Assembly (NCBI GenBank): GCA_003152015.1
Contig: PLZF01000090.1
Coordinates: 34,133 to 98,132, forward strand
Source of the DNA: Acidimicrobiaceae bacterium
Lineage (GTDB): Bacteria > Actinomycetota > Acidimicrobiia > Acidimicrobiales > RAAP-2
DNA: 64,000 nt
Direction of reading: 5' to 3'
Shown piece by piece: positions 39,215 through 48,858 of the stretch; position 1 is the first letter of the stretch; each line of letters opens with the position of its first letter. The translations under genes were made by a program, and so were the position numbers. The notes under the pieces are model-generated. The model worked only from the letters and a program-made list of their open reading frames with translations. It had not been told where the DNA came from and made no database searches.

Positions 39215-40038
39215 GTCGAGACGCCGTGCTGACGGAGAATGTCGTTCAGCTGCGCCTTGTCGTGGCGTTGCCCCTCGGTCAACCGTTTGATAACCAGCAC
39301 GCAGGGCAGAAAGAACTCCCCACCGGAGAACTCACGACGGCGGGAGGCCTGAACGGCCACGCACCACGGCGGAACGTGGCCGCGACTCAGTTCCTCGCCG
39401 GTCTCGGCATCGATGACCGGGATGGACGGATTGAGAATCACTCCGGCACCCAGCAGCGACCCGCGGCCGACCCTGGCCCCCTCGGTGACCATGCACCGGC
39501 TCCCGATCGTCACGTCGTCCTCGATGACCACCGGGGCAGCCTGGGCGGGCTCGAGCACCCCGCCGATGCCCACTCCGCCCGAGAGGTGGACCCGTTCGCC
39601 GATCTGGGCGCACGAGCCCACCGTGGCCCAGGTGTCCACCATGCTGTCAGCTCCGACCCGGGCCCCGATGTTGACATAGCTAGGCATGCAGATGACCCCT
39701 CGGTCGAGGAACGACCCCCATCGGGCCGACGCGCCCGGAACCACCCGGACACCCGCCGCCGCGTAATTCCTCTTGAGGGGAAGCTTGTCGGCGAACTCGA
39801 ACGGCCCGACTTCCATCGTCTCCATCGACTTGAGGCGGAACAGCATCAGGATCGCCTGTTTCAACCACTGGTGGACCACCACTTCATCGGAGATCGGGTC
39901 CACCTCGGCGATCCGGGCCTCGCCGGAATCGAGGAGCTCGATGGCCTCGGTCACAGTGGTCAGGGCATCGGTGTCGTCGGGGGTCAACTCGGATACCCGG
40001 GCCCACAACTCTTCGATGTGCGACTGAAGGTCTGCCAT
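39211..40038 (-). CDS. dapD: 2,3,4,5-tetrahydropyridine-2,6-dicarboxylate N-succinyltransferase (proteobacterial-type)
   Basis: MPSYVNIGARVGADSMVDTWATVGSCAQIGERVHLSGGVGIGGVLEPAQAAPVVIEDDVTIGSRC, left-handed beta-helix hexapeptides. Confidence 0.92.
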   Translation of the reverse strand: MADLQSHIEELWARVSELTPDDTDALTTVTEAIELLDSGEARIAEVDPISDEVVVHQWLKQAILMLFRLKSMETMEVGPFEFADKLPLKRNYAAAGVRVVPGASARWGSFLDRGVICMPSYVNIGARVGADSMVDTWATVGSCAQIGERVHLSGGVGIGGVLEPAQAAPVVIEDDVTIGSRCMVTEGARVGRGSLLGAGVILNPSIPVIDAETGEELSRGHVPPWCVAVQASRRREFSGGEFFLPCVLVIKRLTEGQRHDKAQLNDILRQHGVST

Positions 40039-40089
40039 GGAGAGACGTTAGCCCTGACGATCCGACTCTCCGGTCGTGGTCATCGGCCT

Positions 40090-41280
40090 CTACCTACCGG
40101 AGAGGTCCTTGCCCGCCAGTCGTTCGCCCACCAATCGCAACCGCTCCATCGGCTGGACCATCGCCACCCGGACAAAGCCGGCACCGCCCTCTCCGTAGAG
40201 TTCGCCGGGACTGGCCAGCAGGCCGCCTTCCAATGCCAACGTTTCGACCAGGCCCCACCCGCCATCGGGGACCGTGGTGGGAACTGCCACCCACAGGTAG
40301 AAGCCACCTGCCGGCATCGGAGTCGGGAGACCGGCGTCGGCCAATACTCCGCGGAGGTAGCTCAGCCGATCCCGGTAACGCTGCCGTTGGACCTCCACGT
40401 GCGAGTCGTCATCGAAAGCCACCACCGCGGCAGCCTGGACCGGGCCCGGAACCATCAGCCCGGCATGGCGCCGGACATCGAGCAGGTAACCGACGATATC
40501 GGGGTCCCCGGCGTAGAAGCCGGCCCGGACCCCGGCCATGTTGGACCGTTTGGACAGGGAATGCACCGCCACCACCCCGCCCAATCCGTTGGTCAAGACG
40601 GTCCTGGGCGGCCCATCCCAGGTGAACTCGGCATAACACTCGTCGGAAAAGATGGGGATCCCACGATGGCGGCCCCACTCGGCCACCGCATCCATATCGG
40701 TGAGCAACCCGGTCGGGTTCGACGGTGTGTTGGCCCACAACAGCAGGGCCCGTTCGACGTCGCCGGCGGAAATCGAGTCGAGGTCGAGTCCTCCCCCCGG
40801 GAGCTCCTTCACCGGGACGGATCGGCAACTGCCCAGTAACGCCCCCATGGCGTAGGTGGGGTACGACACCGACGGGTAGAGGACGGTGTCCCGCCCGGGA
40901 GTACGAAGGCGGAGGTACTGGGCGGCCGACGCTACGAACTCCTTGGTCCCTACGCAAGCGGCCAACTCGAGCTCAGGGTCGACAACCGCCCCGAACCGCC
41001 TGGACAACCACCCGGCGGCGGCATGGCGATAGGCGCGCGACCCGGGAGACGTGGGATAGCCCCGCTCTGTTCCCGACGACGCCTCGGCCTCGATGACTGC
41101 ATCCGGCGGCGGGTCGCACGGAGTGCCTATGGAACAGTCGACGATTCCGGTGCTCCCCTGGACCAGATCACCGAATCGCTGAACCGCCCGCTCTCGTAGA
41201 GCCGTCAACCGGTCGTAGGGATACGGCGGAGGCGAGAAGCCGACCGTGGAATGTGGCGTGATGGTGCTCATCAGGCGCAA
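40090..41280 (-). CDS. dapC: Succinyldiaminopimelate transaminase (class I aminotransferase)
   Basis: LLWANTPSNPTGLLTDMDAVAEWGRHRGIPIFSDECYAEFTWDG, HSLSKRSNMAGVRAGF; next to dapD/dapE. Confidence 0.88.
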   Translation of the reverse strand: MRLMSTITPHSTVGFSPPPYPYDRLTALRERAVQRFGDLVQGSTGIVDCSIGTPCDPPPDAVIEAEASSGTERGYPTSPGSRAYRHAAAGWLSRRFGAVVDPELELAACVGTKEFVASAAQYLRLRTPGRDTVLYPSVSYPTYAMGALLGSCRSVPVKELPGGGLDLDSISAGDVERALLLWANTPSNPTGLLTDMDAVAEWGRHRGIPIFSDECYAEFTWDGPPRTVLTNGLGGVVAVHSLSKRSNMAGVRAGFYAGDPDIVGYLLDVRRHAGLMVPGPVQAAAVVAFDDDSHVEVQRQRYRDRLSYLRGVLADAGLPTPMPAGGFYLWVAVPTTVPDGGWGLVETLALEGGLLASPGELYGEGGAGFVRVAMVQPMERLRLVGERLAGKDLSGR

Positions 41281-42578
41281 AATTCCCGGAATCGAGCCTT
41301 GCCCACGTCGTCCAGCACCACATGGAGGTGGGTGGCGTCATCGCTGGCCACCTCACTGACGATCTCACCCTCGCGGTGGACGGCGGCCAATACGTCGCCT
41401 CTCGCCCAGGGGATGACCAGCTCCACCGCCCGGTTTCCGACCCGGAGCCGGTCACCGATGGCTGTCAATAGCTCGTCGATTCCCTCGCCGGTGAGAGCTG
41501 ATGCAATGACCGAGCCGGGGTGGGCGTCCATGAGCCGCTTGCTCTCTTGGGCCGCTTCTTCGCCAAGGGCCACCACCGCGTCAGCTTTATTCACCACCAG
41601 GAGCTCGGGGAGCCCTTCGGCTCCGATTTCGGAGAGTACTGAGCGGACCGCGTCGATCTGACCCTCGAAATCGGGGGCCGATCCGTCCACCACGTGGACG
41701 ATGAGATCCGACTCACATACAACTTCGAGAGTGGACCGGAACGCTTCGACCACCTGGTGGGGCAGTTTGCGGACGAACCCGACGGTGTCAGTGAGGAGCA
41801 CCGTCTCGCCGCCGGGTAGGGCGAGCTGACGGGTCCTTGGATCGAGAGTGGAGAAGAGCCGGTTCTCCACCAGCACGTCGGCACCGCACAGCCGGTTCAG
41901 GAGTGTCGACTTGCCGGCATTGGTGTATCCGACCAGAGAGACTGTGCGCTGTCGGGACCGCGCCCGCCCCTTGCGTTGGGTACGACGGGTTCTGTCCAAC
42001 TGCCGGAGATCGGATTCGAGTCTGGTCATCCGCCGCACGAGGCGCCGGCGATCGACTTCGAGCTGGGTCTCACCGGGACCCCGTGTCCCGATCCCACCGG
42101 CTTGCTGGCTGAACGCCGTGCCGCGTCCCCGGAGGCGGGGAAGCCGATACCGGAGCAGTGCCAGCTCCACCTGGGCGCGCCCCTCGGGAGTGCGGGCATT
42201 CTGGGCAAAGATATCGAGTATCACCGCCGTCCGGTCGATGGCGGTCCGGCCGAGGATCTTCTCGAGGTTCCTCTGTTGGGCCGGGCTCAGATCGTCGTCA
42301 AACACCACCGTGTCAGCGTCGACGGCCAGGCATATCGACAGGAGCTCTTCCGCTTTGCCCTTCCCCACGAAGGTGGCGGGATCAGGGGTAGCCCGGCGCT
42401 GGACGATCCGATCCATCACATCGGCCCCGGCCGTGTCCACCAGCCGGGCCAGCTCATCAAGGCCGGCTTCGACAGAGGCCACGGTGGTATGAGGGAAGAC
42501 AACGCCGACCAGCACGATGCGCTCCCGGAACTTCCGGGAGATCAGGGTGTCGGTGAAGGCGGAATCGTTGGGGCTCAT
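41271..42578 (-). CDS. hflX: GTPase HflX
   Basis: GAGTAFSQQ-like segment RGRGTAFSQQAGGIGTRGPGETQLEVDRR, SLVGYTNAGKSTLLNRL. Confidence 0.95.
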   Translation of the reverse strand: MSPNDSAFTDTLISRKFRERIVLVGVVFPHTTVASVEAGLDELARLVDTAGADVMDRIVQRRATPDPATFVGKGKAEELLSICLAVDADTVVFDDDLSPAQQRNLEKILGRTAIDRTAVILDIFAQNARTPEGRAQVELALLRYRLPRLRGRGTAFSQQAGGIGTRGPGETQLEVDRRRLVRRMTRLESDLRQLDRTRRTQRKGRARSRQRTVSLVGYTNAGKSTLLNRLCGADVLVENRLFSTLDPRTRQLALPGGETVLLTDTVGFVRKLPHQVVEAFRSTLEVVCESDLIVHVVDGSAPDFEGQIDAVRSVLSEIGAEGLPELLVVNKADAVVALGEEAAQESKRLMDAHPGSVIASALTGEGIDELLTAIGDRLRVGNRAVELVIPWARGDVLAAVHREGEIVSEVASDDATHLHVVLDDVGKARFREFCA

Positions 42579-43406
42579 CGGCGGGCCGCACCCAGCACAC
42601 TCGAGGGAGTGACCTCGATATCAGCCACCTTGCGCACCGGCCCGGCCAGTCGTATCCCATCGGGGTTGAGGGTCACTTCGAGCGTCCCCCCCGGGTTGTG
42701 TACCCGCACCCGGTCACTGACCATTCCCCAGCTGCGGGCCGCGGCCGCCGCTGCGCAGCTTCCCGTCCCACACGCCTGGGTCTCCCCCACCCCACGCTCC
42801 CATACCCGGAGGTCGAGATCGTCGGGAGTCGGACCGACCGAGATGAACTCGACATTGATGCCGCCGGGGTGCACGCCCTGAAGCCGGCTCCCGATCTCGG
42901 CCACGTCCACGCTGGTTGGATCGGGGCCCAGGAGGACGAGATGGGGATTGCCCATGTCGACGGTACGGGCCCGGCGATCAGCAAACTGCTGCGCCTGGTC
43001 GGGACCCAGTTCGGCTTTGCCCATATCGACCGAGGCCGCCGCAGCCCCGACTGCGTCTCCGGTCCGGTACTCGACGGTCCGGACGCCGCCCAGCGTCCAT
43101 ACGCTGAAATCGGGAGGAGTCACCAGTCCGGCGTCCACTGCGGCTTGGGCCAAGCAGCGAATGCCGTTGCCGCTCATTTCCGCCTCGGAGCCGTCGGCAT
43201 TGCGAAGATCCATCGACAGATCGGAGCCCTCGCGACCAGCCAGAATTCTGATCACCCCGTCGGCACCGATTCCAAACCGCCGGTCGCACAGGGCGCGCAC
43301 CAACTCCGGTGCCACCCGGTGCCGGTCCTCGATGTCGACCACGACAAGGAAGTCGTTTCCGGCACCGTGGTGCTTGGTCAACTGGAGTGTTCGATGGTCA
43401 TCCATG
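42575..43406 (-). CDS. dapF: Diaminopimelate epimerase
   Basis: TKHHGAGNDFLVV, AEMSGNGIRCLAQ, ERGVGETQACGTGSCAAAAAA catalytic Cys motifs. Confidence 0.96.
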
Positions 43407-44474
43407 GTTCTGGTTCTCTGCGTCGAGGTCAGTCTCCCACCGTCTCGGTGGATCTTGGCGTAGCAGGGTCTGGCCGAACAGGTCGGCAATCCGAGCCACC
43501 CCGTCTTCACCTGGTTCTAACCACAGGATACGGGGATCACGACGGAACCATGCCCATTGCCGGCGAGCGAAGGTGCGGGTGCGCCGAACCGCTTCGGCCA
43601 CCGCATCATCCAGCGGAACTCCGTCTTCGACGTGGGACAACAGTTCGCGATACCCGAGGGCCTGGCGGGCGGTACGCGACAATCCGCCCGGCAACGCAGC
43701 CAGGGAACGCACTTCGTCGAGGAAACCGAGGTCCATCATGGTGTTGAAGCGTTCAGCAATACGGCGGTCTGTCTCCTCGGGGACGTAGCGGACGCCCACC
43801 AGGGTGACCTGACTGGGTGGATACGCCTCCAACCCGGGCCCGAACGACGAAAACTGTCGCCCCGATCCGAGTGACACTTCCAGGGCCCTGACCAGACGGC
43901 GACGATTGGTGGGCTCCAGGCGACCGGCCGCCACCGGATCGAGGGACGCCAACCGGGCGTGAAGTGCCGCCATCACCACCCACTCGCCTGGGCTCCCTTC
44001 CGGTCCCCCGGCCGCCAACTCGTCGTTGAGCCGGGTCACCACCTCGGGGTAGCGACCCGGAAACGACAGATCGTCGACAATCGAACGCAGATAGAGTCCG
44101 GTCCCCCCGACCAGTAGGGCGCCATGGGCCCGGGCCGAGACTTCATCCAAGGCGGTACGGGCCGCGGCCTGAAACTGCTGCACGGCGAACTCGTCGGTGG
44201 GCTCGACCAGGTCGATCAAGTGATAATCCACCCGGCTGCGTACGGCCGGGGGCGGCGTGGCGGTGCCGATATCCATACCCCGATACACCGCCATGGAGTC
44301 CACCGACAGGAGCTCCACCCGAAATGGCCAACCGGTCCCACCGTCGGTTGCAGCGTTGTCCGATGCTTCGGCCACCGCCAATGCCAAAGCCGACTTCCCC
44401 GAGGCGGTGGGGCCGACCAGGGCCACCACGCCGGGAGACGATGCTCCCATCGGTGGGACGGAGTCAGCCGGCAA
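43398..44474 (-). CDS. miaA: tRNA dimethylallyltransferase
   Basis: VALVGPTASGKSALALAVAE, SVDSMAVYRGMDIGTATP. Confidence 0.96.
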   Translation of the reverse strand: MPADSVPPMGASSPGVVALVGPTASGKSALALAVAEASDNAATDGGTGWPFRVELLSVDSMAVYRGMDIGTATPPPAVRSRVDYHLIDLVEPTDEFAVQQFQAAARTALDEVSARAHGALLVGGTGLYLRSIVDDLSFPGRYPEVVTRLNDELAAGGPEGSPGEWVVMAALHARLASLDPVAAGRLEPTNRRRLVRALEVSLGSGRQFSSFGPGLEAYPPSQVTLVGVRYVPEETDRRIAERFNTMMDLGFLDEVRSLAALPGGLSRTARQALGYRELLSHVEDGVPLDDAVAEAVRRTRTFARRQWAWFRRDPRILWLEPGEDGVARIADLFGQTLLRQDPPRRWETDLDAENQNHG

Positions 44475-45924
44475 CGACAGGGATACGGGTGCGGTGTCGG
44501 GGCAGAGCGGTGACCTCGATGAGCTCTCCGAACAGGTGATGGCGGGCGGAACCCGTCACCCGCACCTCGGCAAACGATCCGATGGCAATCCGTCGCCCTT
44601 CAACCGGCTCGAAATGAACCAGTTTGTTTTGACCGGTGCGGCCGGTAATGACTGACGGATCCCGTTTGGAAGGACCTTCCACCAGCACTTCCTCCACCTT
44701 TCCGATTCGGGCCCTGTGCCGGACGAGCGCGGAGCGCTCAACCACCGCCCGGAGTCGCTCCATCCGTTCAGCCGCCACTTCCGATGGGACGAATCGATCC
44801 TGCATGGCCGCGGCTCGGGTGCCGGGGCGGGGGGAGAAGACGAAGGTGTACGCGCTGTCGTAATTGGCCTCGGCGGCAACCTCGAGGGTGCGTTCGAAGT
44901 CGTCTTCGGTCTCACCGGGGAAACCGACGATGAGATCGGTGCTGACCGCCAGATCGGAAATGGCGGCTCGGGCGTCGGCCAGGCGGGCCAGGTACCGTTC
45001 GGCTGTGTAGCCACGGCGCATGGCCGTCAGGGTGGTATTGCTGCCGGCCTGCAGAGGAAGGTGGAGATGGTCGCAGACTTCGGGTGTCTCGGCCATGGCG
45101 GCGATGGTCTCGGGCCGGAGGTCTTTGGGGTGGGGGCTGGTGAAGCGAACCCGGCGGATGCCATCCACAGCACTGACCAACCGGAGCAGCTCGGCGAAGA
45201 GGGGTGCCCGTTTGGTGATGTCGCGTCCGTACGAGTTGACGTTTTGGCCCAGCAGGGTGACCTCGGTCACCCCGCGGTCGGCCAGGGTCCGGACTTCCGC
45301 CACCAGGTCATCCATGCGACGAGATACCTCACCGCCTCGGACCGAGGGCACGATGCAGAAGGCACACGAGTTGTTGCATCCCATCTGAATCGTCACCCAG
45401 GCGGCATAGGGAAGGTCGCGTACCGCACCGACGGCGGCGGCCTGTTGCCCCTGGGCGGAAAGATGGCTCTCCGGTAGTGGTTCGTCGAGGATCTCCACGA
45501 TCGGTCCGGAGCGAGCCGCCCGGCGCAGCAGCTCTGGCGCGTTGGCCAAATTGTGGGTGCCGAAGACCACATCCACGTGACTGGCCCGCTCCCGGATCCG
45601 TCCTTTGTCCATTTGGGCCAGGCACCCCCCGACCGCAATCTGCATGTCGGGTCGCTGTTCGCGCAGGGTCTTGAGGTTTCCCAGATGTCCGTAGAACTTG
45701 TTGTCGGCATTCTCCCGGATGCAGCACGTGTTGAACACCACCACGTCAGCCGACTCCAGGTCGGGGATCGACACCAGGCCGTCGGCGGTGAGCAGCCCGG
45801 CCAGCCGCTCCGAATCGTGATCGTTCATCTGGCAACCGAAGGTTTGGATATGAAATGTCCGCTGGGGGGATGCAAGCCCTGGCCCCAGGGGAGCTCCTGG
45901 GTCGGGATCGGTGCCTGATATCAC
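44464..45924 (-). CDS. miaB: tRNA-2-methylthio-N6-dimethylallyladenosine synthase
   Basis: FHIQTFGCQMNDHDSERLAGLL, MGCNNSCAFCIVPSVRGGEVSR radical SAM cluster. Confidence 0.97.
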   Translation of the reverse strand: MISGTDPDPGAPLGPGLASPQRTFHIQTFGCQMNDHDSERLAGLLTADGLVSIPDLESADVVVFNTCCIRENADNKFYGHLGNLKTLREQRPDMQIAVGGCLAQMDKGRIRERASHVDVVFGTHNLANAPELLRRAARSGPIVEILDEPLPESHLSAQGQQAAAVGAVRDLPYAAWVTIQMGCNNSCAFCIVPSVRGGEVSRRMDDLVAEVRTLADRGVTEVTLLGQNVNSYGRDITKRAPLFAELLRLVSAVDGIRRVRFTSPHPKDLRPETIAAMAETPEVCDHLHLPLQAGSNTTLTAMRRGYTAERYLARLADARAAISDLAVSTDLIVGFPGETEDDFERTLEVAAEANYDSAYTFVFSPRPGTRAAAMQDRFVPSEVAAERMERLRAVVERSALVRHRARIGKVEEVLVEGPSKRDPSVITGRTGQNKLVHFEPVEGRRIAIGSFAEVRVTGSARHHLFGELIEVTALPRHRTRIPVVAG

Positions 45925-45952
45925 CGTCCCATGGTATTGCCCCGATGACGAC

Positions 45953-46309
45953 CTACGGGTGCGAAGCCTCCACCACCGTGTGAATGCCCCCCCTGACCAG
46001 CCAGTCGGTGATCACTGTCATCTCATTGGGGGCGATCGCACCCACCAGATCATCGAGGATCCGGTTGGTCACATCCTCGTGGAATGCACCCTCATCCCGA
46101 TAGCTCCAGAGGTAGAGCTTGAGCGACTTGAGTTCCACGATGAACTCGCCGGGGACGTAGGACACCGTTACCGTGGCAAAGTCGGGCTGTCCGGTCATCG
46201 GGCAGATGCACGTGAACTCCGGTGTATCGCAGCGCACCTCGTAGCGGCGCCCCGGATGGGGATTGGGAATGGCCTGCAATTCTTTCGATGGGCAAGACGG
46301 CACGGCCAA
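45953..46309 (-). CDS. queF: preQ1 synthase (NADPH-dependent 7-cyano-7-deazaguanine reductase)
   Basis: FTCICPMTGQPDFATVTVSYVPGEFIVELKSLKLYLWSYRDEGAFHED QueF signature. Confidence 0.95.
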   Translation of the reverse strand: MAVPSCPSKELQAIPNPHPGRRYEVRCDTPEFTCICPMTGQPDFATVTVSYVPGEFIVELKSLKLYLWSYRDEGAFHEDVTNRILDDLVGAIAPNEMTVITDWLVRGGIHTVVEASHP

Positions 46310-46326
46310 GATTCTACGGGCGGAAA

Positions 46327-47304
46327 CTACCGGTTCCCGTCAAAGTCGTAGAACTGGCCCCCGCCGTCGGGAACCGTACCGCCAGCCTCGTCCGTATCGC
46401 CTTGTCCATCGGCGGACCACGAGGGCTGGCGATCACGCCAAAAATCATCAGAGCCGTCTCGATCGACGATCAGTCCGTGCATGTCCGGCCCGAGAAGAAG
46501 CGCCTTTCCCGGGACATCCGCTTCGGCCATCGCTTCTTTGGCCGCTTGTTGCACCTTGGCCCCATCCGCACCACGGCAGATCCCGAGCAGCGAGGACCCG
46601 GCCCCTGACCAACACACGGCCAGGGCGCCACCGGCCGAGAGCTTGGAAAGCAGATTCGGTGCCGCCGGGAAGAGCGGGCTCCGAAAATCCTGATGGAGTC
46701 GGTCTTCGGTGGCTTCCTTCAGCAGTACCCGGCTGTCGGCCAACCCGGCGATCAGGAGAGCCATGCGGGACAGATTGAAGGCGGCATTTTCGCGGGTGAC
46801 CTCGTTGGGGAGCGCGAACCGCGCCTTGGCGGTCGACAAGATGAGATCGGGGACGATGATCACGAAGACCAGGCTGACATCGAGCGTGAGGCGCACTACC
46901 CGCACCGCACCCTTGACCATGGCTGCGGCTACCAGGCCACCAACCACTGCTGCAGCGGCATTGTCGGGGTGCCCGTCCATGTAGGCGGCCACGGCCAACG
47001 GATCCTTGGCCCCGGCCGCGGCCGCGGCGGCGGCGGCGAGGGCGGCGGAAGATCCGAGCCCTCTTCCCACCGGAACCTCAGACCGGACGGTAATCGCCAG
47101 TCGGTCCGTCCCCGCCACCTCGATGGCCACCCGGGCGGCCAGATGGGAAGGGTCGTCGGACATGCCTGCACCTTCTCCCACCGATCGGACGATCAGGCGG
47201 GAGGCCTTTTCCACTTCGACCTCGACATATAGATCGAGGGCAACGGCAAGGGTATCGAATCCCGGGCCGAGATTGGCAGACGATGCTGGGGCACGTGCTC
47301 GCAC
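46327..47304 (-). CDS. thrB: Homoserine kinase (GHMP family)
   Basis: RAPASSANLGPGFDTLAVALDLYVEV, VPVGRGLGSSAALAAAAAAA; GTG start proposed. Confidence 0.88.
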   Translation of the reverse strand: MRARAPASSANLGPGFDTLAVALDLYVEVEVEKASRLIVRSVGEGAGMSDDPSHLAARVAIEVAGTDRLAITVRSEVPVGRGLGSSAALAAAAAAAAGAKDPLAVAAYMDGHPDNAAAAVVGGLVAAAMVKGAVRVVRLTLDVSLVFVIIVPDLILSTAKARFALPNEVTRENAAFNLSRMALLIAGLADSRVLLKEATEDRLHQDFRSPLFPAAPNLLSKLSAGGALAVCWSGAGSSLLGICRGADGAKVQQAAKEAMAEADVPGKALLLGPDMHGLIVDRDGSDDFWRDRQPSWSADGQGDTDEAGGTVPDGGGQFYDFDGNR

Positions 47305-47382
47305 GACGTCAGGGTACTCGTCACACGCGGCTCGGGGCGGGACCAACGCGGCCGGCTGTCCGGGACAGCATCGGGGAATCGC

Positions 47383-48858
47383 CTACCGGTGAATCAGGCG
47401 CCACCACCAAGACGGTTCAGGAAGAGTCTTGGACAGGCGCAGAGGCACCAACTCGAGCTGGGTTCCGAGTGCATAGGAGACCGTCCCGACCCGTGCACCG
47501 CTTCGCCCGCCGGGAGGCACCGACAATGTGTGGGTGGCGACAACAGTCTGTCCCGGCCACGCCAGCACCATGGCCGGGCCCGAGGTGGCCACCGCCACCT
47601 CGTGAGGCATGCCTCCCCAGGTGGACGTGGCTGTGCCGACCACCTTGCCCGGATAGCTGAGAAGCACCGGGACCACTGCGCCCTCGGCCGCCGACAGCAA
47701 CGACTCTGCCGCCGGCCGGGTGAAACGCTCCGGATCCGGAACTATCAGATCTTGCACCGGCGTGGTGGTGGGCGGCGTGGTGGCCGGAGGCGGCGTGGTG
47801 GCCGGAGGCGGCGTGGTGGCCGGAGGCGGCGTGGTGGCCGGAGGCGGCGTGGTGGTCGTGGTGGTCGTGGTGGGGGGGACGATGGGCGCCGGCACCGGTT
47901 GCCCGATCACCACGGCCAGAACCAGCACCGGTCGACCGGCGATCACCCGTTCGGCCGCCAACACCATGCAACCACCGGCTTGCGAGGTGTACCCCGATTT
48001 GATCCCCACCACGCCGTTGGAACCGATTTCGGTCACGAGGTTGGGAAGGGTGCCGACCAGGGGAAGCGTCACCGATGACTTGGCCGCCACTTCGGCAAAT
48101 GTCGGAATTGCCATGGCTGCCGCCGCCACTTTCAGGCTGTCGACGGCGGAGGACACCGAGTGTTGGTCGAAACCGCTGGCATCGACGTAGTGGCTGCTGG
48201 TCATCCCCAACGAGGCGGCCAAAGCGTTCATCTTCACCACGAACGCCGCCTCGCTCCCCGCATCCCATACGGCAAGGGTGAAGGCGATGTTGTTGGCCGA
48301 TCGGGCCAGCAGCCCCTCGAGGAGTTGGCGTTCGGTCAGCACTTCGCCGACCGCAACCGCAATGACCGATTCGTCGCTGTGAGCGTCCTTGTCATATTCC
48401 GCCACGTCCGAGGCAGTCAGGGTGATGGAAGGCCCACTGGCGTTGGCTGGCACCGGGTGATCGCGAAGGATCACGACCGCGGTCGCCAACTTGGTGAGCG
48501 AGGCGACAGGCACCGGAGTGGTCTCATCCGAATTGGCGGCGAATCCCAGCGCCGGGACCTGCACCGCGCCCTGTCCCTTGGACGGCCATGGAAGGACCGG
48601 CGGGCCACCGGGAACCTTCACGGAGGCCAACGACGATTGCGATGCCGGCACGGGAAGGGGTCGGGTCACGTGCCACGCCTCGGCCAACCCGATTCCAATC
48701 ACTACCACCACCCCGATGCTCACCAGTGACCACCTGAGTCGATGTGACCCACGCTTGCTGTGGCGCCCACCACGCCGTCCGTTGTCGGCCGGAAGTGGAT
48801 CGGTAGGTTCGGAACTCGATCGTCCTACGATCGATTCCTCCGCTGTGCTGTTGATCAA
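47383..48858 (-). CDS. D-alanyl-D-alanine carboxypeptidase (S11) with Pro/Thr repeat linker
   Basis: VASLTKLATAVVIL (SxxK), LLARSANNIAFTLA (SxN), GIKSGYTSQAGGCMV (KSG); PPPATT repeats. Confidence 0.9.
   Translation of the reverse strand: MINSTAEESIVGRSSSEPTDPLPADNGRRGGRHSKRGSHRLRWSLVSIGVVVVIGIGLAEAWHVTRPLPVPASQSSLASVKVPGGPPVLPWPSKGQGAVQVPALGFAANSDETTPVPVASLTKLATAVVILRDHPVPANASGPSITLTASDVAEYDKDAHSDESVIAVAVGEVLTERQLLEGLLARSANNIAFTLAVWDAGSEAAFVVKMNALAASLGMTSSHYVDASGFDQHSVSSAVDSLKVAAAAMAIPTFAEVAAKSSVTLPLVGTLPNLVTEIGSNGVVGIKSGYTSQAGGCMVLAAERVIAGRPVLVLAVVIGQPVPAPIVPPTTTTTTTTPPPATTPPPATTPPPATTPPPATTPPTTTPVQDLIVPDPERFTRPAAESLLSAAEGAVVPVLLSYPGKVVGTATSTWGGMPHEVAVATSGPAMVLAWPGQTVVATHTLSVPPGGRSGARVGTVSYALGTQLELVPLRLSKTLPEPSWWWRLIHR
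47771..47855. repeat. 18-bp in-frame tandem repeat (about 4.7 units) encoding PPPATT
   Basis: ggcggcgtggtggccgga repeated exactly four times plus 13 nt. Confidence 0.95.

Noticed and set aside
38932-40839. 635-aa plus-strand ORF opposite dapE/dapD/dapC
   Set aside because: His/Arg/Gly-rich antisense frame typical of high-GC DNA; all three opposite genes have strong family motifs.
47389-48078. Plus-strand ORF with (GGRRR)n repeats
   Set aside because: Antisense reading of the PPPATT repeat of the carboxypeptidase gene.
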